From the NCBI RefSeq assembly GCF_023078275.1, contig NC_062982.1, positions 1,541,001-1,605,000 of the forward strand: a DNA stretch of 64,000 bases. The letters are read 5' to 3'. The position numbers were made by a program, and so were the translations under genes. Positions 32,801 through 44,800 of this stretch are shown piece by piece. Origin of the DNA: Leguminivora glycinivorella (lineage: Eukaryota > Arthropoda > Insecta > Lepidoptera > Tortricidae). The notes beneath the pieces were generated by a model that saw only the letters and a list, made by a program, of their open reading frames with translations, did not search any database and was not told where the DNA came from. The number at the start of each line of letters is the position of its first letter. The first letter of the stretch is position 1.

Positions 32801-35800
32801 ATTTTGAAAAAAACCCCCGACACAGTGGACCGATTTTCATGAAACATGGCTAAGAACACTCCCGACTAACTCAGCTTTCAGACAAAAAACACTAAAGCCT
32901 CCGCCACACATAAAGCGTTTTGATAGCGTAGCGTTAGCGGAGCGCAATGATAGCGGTGCGCCGGCGGAACGCGCGCATTCCGCTCGCAATCCGCGCTCGT
33001 TAGTTCCCGCCGGCGTCCGTTGGGCGCAACGCCAGCGTTCGTCCGGCGCACCGCTATCAATGCGCTCCACTGACGCTCCGCTAACGCTCCGCCTACGCTC
33101 TCAAAACGCGCATGTGTGGCCGAGCTTTAAATCTAAATCGGTTCATCCATTCGGGAGCTGCCACAGACAGACACACACACACAGACAGACAGACACACAT
33201 ACAGACAGACACGTCAAACTTATAACACCCCGTCGTTTTTGCGTCGTGGGTTAAAAAGAGAGAGCGAGCGATTTAATAGGTAGTTCATCGCTCGACGATA
33301 AACTATAACTCGCGCTATCATCGCGAATAGCATCTATCATTAGCTTTTATTTACACGGGAACGAATATCTTTTGCTCGTTTCTATCATCGCCGATAGATC
33401 ATCTTTTACCAGGGGCGGCTCACTCCGTGTTTCTTTCGTACATTTCGACGGCCGCGAGTTCGCGGCCCATAAAGTTTGACAACCTTCACGCTGCGCAATA
33501 GAACTCAGTGTCGCATGCAGTCCGTTGACAGGTTGTTGAGAGTGAGCCTTCTGTACTTGTACTTTTATATATTCTGTGCTTTTACTCGCTTTTGGTGGGA
33601 CCAGTTCCTTAGGTAATCAAAATGATTTGAATTTTCAGATATTTACTTTAAAGTTTTAACGCTTTGAGATTTTTAGCATAAACTGTCCCAGATTCTGACA
33701 GTGTTATGATTTCATTGAAGATTAAACCCAACTCCGTGCTTAAAAGAAAAGTGGGTGAAAAACGTAAATCTTTACTTTTATTGCGTCATTATTTAACAGA
33801 AATGCAAGTGATATTGAGGTTACAAAAATCCCATTTCCGAACTTAAAGAATCGGGGTAATATAATACAAATACATCTAAATGTTGTAATAATGTAAACAG
33901 TTTTCGTTTGCTCGATATTTAATAACAGTTACTATGTATAATTTTATAACCTAAAATTTTGCAGTATGCTAATATTAATTTGTTCGTGAAAAGCAGTAAT
34001 TAAATATGATGGTGAGCTGAACTCACTAGCTCAGTTTCAGAAAGAGTAGAACTTAACCAACTGTTAACATAATATGTAACTTCCTCTAGATGCGTTCACT
34101 TGAGGATAGTGAAATGAAACTGCATAGCATATCTAACCATGGTCCTTAACAACGAAACGACCTGATTGGGGGTCACTGGAATCTTTAATCTGCTCTTTGT
34201 GACCTCTGTAGGTATTTACTCGTACCTATAAGTAACAGATATAGTTAATAAATGCATTTTATGGCGTTGTTAGAACTACACTTACAACTTTGATGAGTTA
34301 CCCACTCCGACTCTCCGAAGACAGTTTCCAGTATAACCTACTCAAGTACTCACTGTAGCTTTGTTGTCAAGCAGTCAAAAGACTAGGCTTGTGCCGTTTC
34401 GTTCGTTGATCGGAGCGCTCCGATCTCGTTCAATCGCTCCCACGAACTAGTTCGCTCTTTTAGGTCTTTGCTCATTTAGTTCAGTCAGACCAGCGACCAC
34501 TACGGTCGGAAAGATCAGAACGAATGGGACCGACTAGTGTCAAAATGATACGAATATTCCACAGACAATAACAATTCCGGGCCGAAAGGTTGTAAGTAAC
34601 CGAAGCTTAATATGAAAACTTGACGTTTTTGTGTCGCTTTGCTAAATACCTCGCTCCCGGTCGGCGCCGTCACACACTCTTTCTTGATCCAAACCGCTCG
34701 CGCTCGCCGATCCTATACTGAACTAAATGAGCAAAGACCGATTCACGGAGCACGGAAAGATTCAGTTCATTTCGGTCATTGATGGGATTTTATTCCTAAC
34801 AGTTCATAGTTCGTGAACGACACAAGCCTACAAAAGACATTTACGTCGAGCAACGCAAGACAGTACCAGCCACATGTTTGGACCGTTTGCACATCATCAT
34901 CGCAGAGCCATCCTTCTTAATAGGGACGTGGCATATGGGGCAGAACTTGCTCTAACTCCCAAGTTACGAAGACTACACTATTACAGACTTTGTAGTTCAA
35001 ATAGTTATCACATGCTTGCACCGCTTGCACATCATTTGCGCGCACCACTCATCCTTTTCAATAGGCCCAATAGGGACGTGGCACATGGGCCACAGTTTCC
35101 TCAACTTCTAAGTTACGGAGGCACAGTTTAGTTCAGTAATAAGTTACTTACATCGAGCGACGCGAGACAGTACCAGCAGAACACATGCTTGCACCGTTTG
35201 CACATCATCTGCGCGCAGCCCTCATCCTTCTCAATATGAACATGGCATGGCATTCCAGAGTTACGGAGGCACAATTTAGTTCAAAACTTACGTCGAGCGA
35301 CGCGAGACAGTACCAGTAAAACACATGCTTGCACATCATCTGCGCACATCTTTCATCCTTTTCAATAGGGACGTGGCACATGAGTCACAATTTGTTCCAT
35401 TCCAGAGTTACAGAGGCACAGTTTAGTTCAGTAATTAATAAGTCACTTACGTCGAGCGACGCGAGGCAGTACCAGCAGAACACATGCTTGCACCGTTTGC
35501 ACATCATCTGTGCGCAGCCCTCATCCTTCTCAATAGGGACGTGGCACATGGGACACAGTTTGATGAGCTCCGAGTCGGGCAGGAGCGGGGCTCCAGCGCC
35601 GGCCATGGATGAAGACGCCGCTGCCGCCTCGCAGGACATGCTGCCGTGCCACTGTTGACAAAGGAAAACAAATTTAATTTTAATATTGTCTTCGGTTAGC
35701 CTGTGTGGTGACGGGTTAAGAATTTCACCACCCCCTTTCTTCCCGTGCGGGTGTCGTAGAAGGCGACTATGGGATAAGGGTTAAATTGTGGCGTAGGCGA

Positions 35801-38800
35801 GAGGCTGGCAACCTGGCACTGCAATATCACAGTTTCGTTTTCTTTCAACCCCTTATTTGCCAAGAGTGGCACTGAAGCTTTAGTAGTTTCATATGTTCTG
35901 ACTAGGGATGTCACGAATGTCGCATGTGTCACATTCGCGAATGAGAATGCGAATGCGAATATTCAGAATGCGAATGTGCGAATGCGAATGCGAATATCGC
36001 TGAATTTCATAAAAAACCAAAATAAAAACCAAGCAATCACCAACAACCCGCTAGGTAAAAAATTTAAAATGCTTACTATTGGTCAAAATGCCGAGTATAA
36101 ACTTCACGCCGTACGAATTTGACCTATCTGCGCATGCGCGAGTCGACAGTCGACAAGTAGCAATTGGAGCGGCCGGCGCGGGCGAGGAACAAGCTGCGAC
36201 TTGCACACATTCGCATTCGCAAAACATTCGCATCGTTTGAAGCGAATGCAAATGTCAATGCAAATGTTTAAAAGAATGCGAATCATTCGCATATGCGAAT
36301 GCGAATGCAAATATTCGTAACATCCCTAGTTCTGACTACCCCTTTATGGGATACAGGCGTGATTGTATGTATGTATGTATTGTCTTCGGTTAGCGCGATA
36401 GTTACTCATGAAATAAAATTATGGAAACGGGTTATGGAAACGTCAGGATGAATTGTAAATTCATTATACGCGATATACCTAATCCGTTTCCATAGTTTTA
36501 TTTCAAACTAGCTTTTGCCCGCGGTTTCGCTCGCGTTAGAAAGAGACAAAAGTAACCTATGTCACTCAACTATCTCCAGTAAAAAAATCACGTCAATTCA
36601 TTGCTCCGTTTTGCAGTGAAGGACGGACAAACAAACAGACACACGCACACATTCCCATTTATAATATTAGTATGGATTATCATTTTGTTTTAAGATGTTG
36701 TCTATCGGCGACATCCATTGCTATGCGGATGACAGTACTGGGGATACATTTTACACGGGCCGTGCTAATATCCCTCGTTCAGTGGTGCTAGAAAGTCGTG
36801 AAAAGCTTGTGTCGGACATCGAGAGGATTCTGTCCGGAGTCTCGGTGTGGGGTCGGGACAACCTAGTCTGTTTCAATCCCACTAAGACACAGGTGTGTGC
36901 GTTCACCGCTAAGAAAACCCCATTTACTGTGGTTCCACAGTTTCAAGGCACAGCCCTTACCTTGTCAGGAAGTATTGGGATCCTCGGAGTCGACATTTCG
37001 AGTAGCGTCCAATTCCGTTGTCACTTGGAAGGGAAAGCTGCGTTGGCATCCAAAAAGCTCGGTGTGCTCAACAGAGCGAGGGGATACTTTACTCCGGGGC
37101 AAAGACTGCTCTTGTACAAGTCGCAAGTTAGACCCCACATGGAGTACTGCTGTCACCTTTGGGCAGGAGCACCTGGATACCAGCTTGGACCCTTTGACTC
37201 GATCCAGAGACGCGCTGTACGAATTGTCGACGATCCCAAACTCACAGGCGGTATTGAACCCTTAAGTCTAAGGAGGGACTTCGCCTCCTTATGTGTGTTC
37301 TATCGCCTGTACAATGGGTTGTGTTCTGAAGAACTGTTTGACATGATGCCAACGGCCACTTTTCATCATCGCACCGCTCGCCATCGACAGGGCGCTCATC
37401 CACACACCTTGCAACCTAAATGGTCGCGCACCGTGCGGTTTCAGAGGAATTTCCTCCCACGAACGCTCCGGCTGTGGAATGAGCTCCCTGTCGAGGTATT
37501 CCCGATGAACTACAGTATGGGGTTCTTCAAAAAAGGAGTGTACAAGTTTCTAATGGGTCGGCAACGCGCACGTGACACCCCTTGAGTTGCGGGCGTCCAT
37601 AGGTTACGGTGACCGCTTTCCATCAGGCGGGCCGTATACCTGTTTGCCACCGACGTGGTATAAAAAAAAAATTAGTTAGATATTAAGCCAGCTGAAAGAA
37701 AACGTCTCCAATGGTATAGTCCGCAGACTGATAAATTTCTTCAGGCGGGCTAATTATGCTTGCAATTTTATCACTTATCAACGTGGATAAGACACCTCTC
37801 ACACTGACACACTAGTCAGAACGTGACGGATGCTTTATCCACGAAGGAAAGTGGTAAAATTGCAACCGCACTCCATATTATACTGTTCTACAGCTGTAGG
37901 TGAGCTGTAGGTACTGTTTTCTTGTCCTAAGTTGTCTGTGTTGTCATTAAGCGAACTCAAGACTCCATGGAATTACAACACGGCACGGCATTGAAATCTA
38001 ATTTGAATACAATAGAGCCCAAATGTACTGACATTACTGACCATTTTGAATTCTTATTGCAAATACAGAAGGCCTTTATATGGTCAGTCGGGCTTGTAAT
38101 GACATAGATATTGGATCGATGACGTTGGACTGTTCGAAGGTCCTGTGAGTACGTAACAAATTACTAATATAAATTATATTAAGACGCTACAGGAGCGAAA
38201 ATGCTAAAATGGAAAGGAGCCCCCCTTTCAATTTGGGAATTTTATAATTTTGGGAATTTTAGTTAAATATACTAGTGTTATTAACTAGATTTATCGAATT
38301 GTCCATTCAGAACAACTCAGTTATAATTATTATAAAAGATATTGCAAATCTTTAAAATCGAGGTTCCGCTCTCGACTGTTTCCTCCTTCAAAACGTAATC
38401 ACGTAACAAAATTTGAGAATCTGAATAACAATTAAATAATCTGTGTCGGACCGTATAGTTTTTTTGGCTAATTGATGTTACCGATTTTGAATACCACACA
38501 TTTTTTACGCCATAATCAATAAGGCCGTTTTTGGAAATTTTTGATGGGCTCTAGCGTCTTTAAAAATAAGAATATCAAAAAACCAAAACGGTCCGACACA
38601 GATAAAAATAATATTACCTAATCAGTGTTGAAAAAATCATTGCTCTATCTTCAAAAACCAGGGAGGCAAGAGTCGAGAGCGTTTTTGTATGGAAAATTGA
38701 CCCCTCCTTTATCGTCTTAAGTGCAAACTGGTGGACATAGGGGTTTATGGTGTGGGAATGTTTATAACGTTGTTTATAGTTAATATAGCTAAAACTTATT

Positions 38801-41800
38801 TACCAGGGACAGATAACAATATACAAAAAATACAATTCCAACATAAAAATAAACCAGTACCTTGTACTATTATATATTCTGTGCCAGTACCTACTTAACA
38901 CTATTCCCATTCGAAAATTCATCCGCAACGCAGGCTTCGTCATGTGGCCACAAATCCAAATCAACAACATGCGTCAAACAAACCAATGATGATATCCGCA
39001 ACAGGCTTCGTCGTATATAATTTAATAATAACTTTAAGCTAAGTAAAACCGTCCCGTATCGAAAGTCACTAAGAAATATTAAAATAGTGTTTTTACTAGT
39101 CCAACTGGTAAATGCTCTCTTGTACTTCACAACATGTACTTCAAAAACGAATGACAAATTTTCATTTTATTCACAAGAGTGAATAAAATTTATTCACAAA
39201 ACTAGCTGATATTAGAATTGGCGAAATTAGTTTAACCTACCTTAAGATTCTATACGCTGAACCACTCGCTATTTTTCGCTTAATCGGCTATCGATATTGA
39301 CACGTGCGTGTAAACAACAACTTTGCCCCCTTGTAAAACAAATATTTAACTATTGTTTTACAATCACTTACCATCAGGTGTGATCGTGGTCAAACGTCTA
39401 CCTATTCATACAAAAAAAAAAAAAGTTAATTGCCATCATAAAATAACAGAAACATTGGATAACACTTCACCACTACAGAACAGCATATAAAAACCGGTAA
39501 AGTAAATCTGCATATTGATCACTCGGAGCTGCCAGTTCAATGCATTTATAAACCGTGCATTACACATGCGTAAACGCTTTGATTAAATATGTATGGGCCG
39601 TAATTAATAGTTGTGTCTGACAGCTGTTGGAGATGTTAATGTGTGTTATTATAGGTATTGTATAAGAGAGGTAACAGGAAAATGTATCCTTTGATGAAGT
39701 TAATCCTTTCGACAGACTGTTTTATGTCCCAGATATAAATATCGACTCAATTGCCTTGATCTATCCCCAATATTCCGAAATTTTGAACGATCTGCGCCGC
39801 CCTTCTGCTACCTTATCAATATTATTATAACCATTAGTGTAAAGATTTGTGCATACAGTGGAAACTCTCGTTCCTATAGATTTAGGTACAAAGGAAACTG
39901 AGTGGTCTACTGTTTGCATCTAAGACGTCCTTAGTTTCTTCGGCAACCAGAAAAACCAAAATAGGACCGCAGTCTGGCGCAGCTTGCGTTCTCGCGAGCG
40001 AGTCTAATCAAGAGCGCAAGTTGTGCTAAACCGCCAGATAGTCTAGAGAAGGTCATAATCACAGGCCGGCCAGGCCGTATAGAATCAGTTCAGGATGTAC
40101 GCTTAGCCACGCATTGATCGGACAGAATTACTATGGAAAAGAATGCACCAGGCTCATGGCAGAGCAGTTAGAAGCGCCGGTGAGTGCCCACATTCGTCCT
40201 GATTTTTCATCATCATCATATTCTTTAGAGACAGGCTCTTGTGGAGTAATCGCCATTACGTTCGTCTTGAGTGCCTGATACGTCAGTACGTTGGTCTTGT
40301 CTTTAACTTGGTCTAAAACGCACGCCTCGGTCTCCCCCTGCCTTTCTTCTTTATTTCATGTTTTTAAGGAACGATAAATCCTATCCTGGCCTCTATCGAA
40401 TGTATAAGAAGCGCCTGGCATCCGTTGGCTTGTTGGGTGGACGACATTCGAAAAACTGCAGGGCACTTCTGGATGAGATTAGCCCAGGACTGGGATATGT
40501 GGCGTACACGAAGGCAGGCCTATGCTCATCAGTGGGCGATTAAAGGCTGAACAGATGATGATGTGATGAAAGAAAAAGAAAAGCCATTTTCATGACTTCA
40601 TGTATATCATGTTTAAGCACTAAAGGTATTTGAAGCGTGTCAGCTTATCGAGGTCTGTGGTTGTTATTCAAAAACGTTTTATATCTAACATTTATACATT
40701 AGAGTTACACTGAAGGTATTTCAGGTTATTCAGGGCGACCTAAATTTTATCCAATAAACATTTAGGACAATGACATGTTGCCGTCTTTAGCCCCACATTT
40801 CCGCAAATTGTATACCTGCCTAGATCTGTGTCATGTACAAAGCGGGGCTAATATAACGCCTACGCAACAAACAATCCTTAATAATTGTAACATGCTTGAT
40901 ACTCTTCGGGAAATCAAAAATTGCAAACAAATCTAATTATTTTATCAAATGTCTGGCCTTCACCACTCTGTCCAGGCCAGACCAGGTGTTCGTGATTTTT
41001 TTCTTTCAAATATGGCATCTCATTTCTTTTACTGTTCATTTTTTGTGTATTTCAGTTTCAAGCAGAGTAAGTAAGGTTTACCAAAAAAACATCAAAATTA
41101 GTGTTTACACGATATGTCAAAAAATAAAAAATTGTATGAAAAAATGGAACTGAATTCAATTGAATCGGAGTTCATTCGTGTTTGAACACAATCACCAATC
41201 ACGACCAGCCGTCGTACCAGGAACAAAGTTAATATTTATGAAACGGCTATTTCCCCGATTATTTCTGGGGCTTCGTTTCTCTCATTATTTACGAGTACTG
41301 TACTCGTAGAATAAATAAATAAATATTATAGGACTTCTTACACAGATTGACTGAGTCCCACGGTAAGCTCAAGAAGGCTTGTGTTGTGGATACTCAGAGC
41401 TCAGGCAGCGATATATGTATATAATATACATATATATACTTACATGAGTTACATGTACATAGAAAATATCCATGACGCAGGAACAAATATCTGTGCTCGT
41501 CACACAAATAAATGCTTGTACCGGGATTCGAACCCAGGACCGCGGCTTAGCAGGCAGGGTCACTACGCGCTAGGCCAGACCGGTCATCAAATAGGCACAG
41601 CCCGTGATTTATTCCCGTATTATCGCTCTAAAATCCGAAGGCCCTTTTAAAGCTCACACGCTACTTATTTTATTATTGCTACTTAAACGGCAAAACATTC
41701 AACTCATTCTGATTAAAGTGCTTTATAATCCAGTATGCTTTTGTGGCTTTTTCTTCATACATAATTGTAATAGTCTTTTCCCCTCACTAGCTCGGAAACA

Positions 41801-44800
41801 CGTGTTTTGTCCTTTAATACCAGCGGGTAAAAACGCATTTTATCCACTAGTGGGTAAAGTAATTTGACCTTGAATAAAGTCAAATTAACTACTTTAAAAT
41901 TGATAAAAGTAGGTGAATCTAGTAATAAAGATGATTTACCACCTGTGGAACTACTGCAAGCAGTGATAAACGCATTTTTTGCGTTGTAGTTTCCTCGCTA
42001 TAGTGAGGGGAAAAGTTTTGTGTTAGACTCGGGTGCAAATGTATTTTACTTCTCGTGTGTTAAAAAACTCGCAAGTTCAGGATTCTATTCTCGAACCACT
42101 CGCTTCGCTCGTGGTTCAACTATAGAATCCTTTCACTTGCTCGTTTTTCAATTCCACACTCGGCGTTAAAATACAACTTTGCCCCCTTGTATAACAAATA
42201 ACTATTATTGTACAATTTTCAATTTCAATTTCAATTTCAATTTATTTATTCACAGATAAGCTTACAGTTAACACCAAGCGCTTAAAAGTTAGGTTATTAC
42301 ATAATAATATTTATATACAAACAAGTCACTTTATACAATACTAAATTACATGTCAATACATTAGAAACATACAACAATTAAACATTATAATCAAACAAGC
42401 AAATAAAATATCAATAATAAGTAATGTCAAAAAAAAAAAAAAAAAAAAAAAACTTCATACTAATCCATAAAGTAAACTAAAACTAATATATAGGTACATT
42501 CATTACATTCTATTCAAAAATTCATTAATACATTTCATAATTTGGTAAGGTGGATCAAAAAAAATATCGGCATCGGGTAGCTGCAGATGCATGTCATTTA
42601 AAAGAGCAATAGCTCTTGCAGAGGGAGCGTTTGCGGCCCAGCGCGTGCGCGTCGACGGACACGCGAACAGGCGCCGGCGCCGCCGCGACACCACCGCCCC
42701 GCCCTCCCCTTCCACTCCGAGCCGGCGAGGGGGCGGCACAGACAAACCTATCCGTGCTAGCGCAGTCGGGTTAGATACTTGGTTGCACAGTAGCTTATAA
42801 AAATGCCCCAGGAGCAACATTTTCCTCCGCAACTCTAGTGTATCCAACCCGACCATGCCGCTGACGAACAAAGAAGGATAGAGATAAGGGTAAAACCCAA
42901 ACTTCCTCTTGTAAAGGAAACGAGCAAATTTCCTCTGGATTTTCTCTATCATGAGGGTATACTTGCTCTCGTGTGGGTCCCAGACACAAGCCCCAAATTC
43001 GAGTTTGCTGCGAACGTATGCACTGTACAGTAACAGCGAAACACGAGTGTCACTGAACTGGCTTGATACCCTCATGATAAATCCGAGGACCCTATTCGCC
43101 TTTTTACATATATTGGTGACATGCGTTCTAAAGTTGAGTCTCGTGTCCAAGGTCAGTCCCAGGTCAGTTATTTCGTCAACACGATCCAACACGGTCTCTT
43201 TAATGTTATATTGTTTGACAAGAGGCACCCGAGACAAATAACAAAAAACACAGTAATTACAGTAAATAACAGTACAAAGGCGAACTTTATCCCTTTGAGG
43301 GATTTCTTTCAGTTGTCTTGTCGTTGTCGTCGACGACCGGTCTGGCTCAGTCGGTAGTGACCCTGCTTGCTGAGCCGCGGTCCTGGGTTCGAATCCCGGT
43401 AAGGGCATTTATTTGTGTGATGAGCACAGATATTTGTTCCTGAGTCATGGATGTTTTCTATGTATATAAGTATGTATTTATCTATATAAGTGTGTATATC
43501 GTCGCTTAGCACCCCATAGTACAAGCTTTGCTTAGTTTGGGGCTAAGTTGATCTGTGTAAGGTGTCCCCCAATATTTATTTTATTTATTTATTATTTATA
43601 CTCGCGATTACTATCCGCCCCGTCAGCATTGAAAGTGTCAGTGTGTCAGTCTTCAAATAACGAATAATTATCTTCTCAAATTTATTTTACAAATAGAGTA
43701 TAGGCTTCAAGTGCTCATTTTCTATCTCCGCTTACCAGAACTTCCTATGAGGAACGTAATTTTCCCCTAAAAACAATACACAGCATAGCTAGAGGCAGAT
43801 TTATGGAATATTACAGAGCTATCTTAACATACATAGATAATCCTCTATGGCGACCTATCGTTATCATAATGGCCCTTAATTGCAGCACCTTGACATTTAC
43901 AATCGAATAAATCGATATTTACATAGCATTGCGACTCGATATCACTCATTTATATGCAATGGTAATCAGATGAACGTAAAACTTTTATTAGGGACCGTTA
44001 GAAACTAATATATTATTCTAAAGTACTCCTACCAAAGGTTATTATAAAATGTAATATTACGAGTTTTAAACTCACTCTTAAAGCCTCCGCCATACATAAA
44101 GCGGTTTGATAGCGTAGCGTTAGCGGAGCGCAATGATAGCGGTGCGCCAGACGAACGCTGGCGTTCCGCTCGCAATCCGCGCGCATTCCGCTCGCAATTC
44201 GCGCTCGTTAGTTCCCGCCGGCGTCCGCTGGGCGCAACGCCACAGCATTGCGCTCCGCTAACGCTCCGCCTACACTCTCAAAACACGCATGTGTGGCCGA
44301 GCTTTAAATGTTATTATAAATAATTTAAGTATATTATTACAAAAAAGTACTTGTCCGGAAAACCGAGTAGAGTATTTTTTGGTCGAAATAAAACTTCCCA
44401 TACAAACAAGCGAAGTTTTCATTTCAAAAATACTTGTCGGATTGTTACGAAACTTTGCCTATACAGCAGGGACCGGACAACCCATTCCGCGCTACAAGCC
44501 TTTCATTGGGAATCCCTAACGTAAGGACGACCCAATCGAGAGACTCTCCCTTTCGAACTGCAAGCCCATTCATTTGACTAGCCCTTACAAAAAACTTAGC
44601 AAAACAATAAAGCTAGCCCTGTGCATTGGCTTACCGCTATCCGATACGGCTTGCAAGCCTTTAATAAGGGTTACCCTTATTTTAAGCGCTATTTATAAGG
44701 CTTTCCCTTTTGTTGAAGCGTAGTCGAGCCTTGCGTGAAAGAGACAGGATTATGAATCTAAGCTAGTGTAAGAACAGGAAGGAAAATGCGCTGTTGCCAC

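Larger units (their letters stand above)
32716..33602. mobile_element. Outer element of a nested stack, about 85-bp imperfect inverted ends
   Basis: Left CCCACCAAAAGCGAGTAAGG and ...CGTTCCCGTGTAAATAAAA at 32776-32795; right inverse TTTTATTTACACGGGAACG at 33346-33364 and TTACTCGCTTTTGGTGGG to 33599. The right arm is split by the 169-bp element at 33410-33578. Superfamily unknown. Confidence 0.65.

Noticed and set aside
35151..35262. Copy C as a functional alternative RING2 exon
   Set aside because: It keeps the cysteines and a donor, but lacks the CPMC half and any visible acceptor, so it cannot replace the real exon as it stands; kept as a finding to test.
35329..35658. Plus-strand frame over the RING2 exon array
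   Set aside because: Antisense of the RNF144-like exon and its copies; composition is the inverse of the conserved coding sequence.
43327..43420. tRNA gene
   Set aside because: A and B boxes are present, but the sequence continues into a SINE body found at two other places and does not form a complete cloverleaf with acceptor stem.
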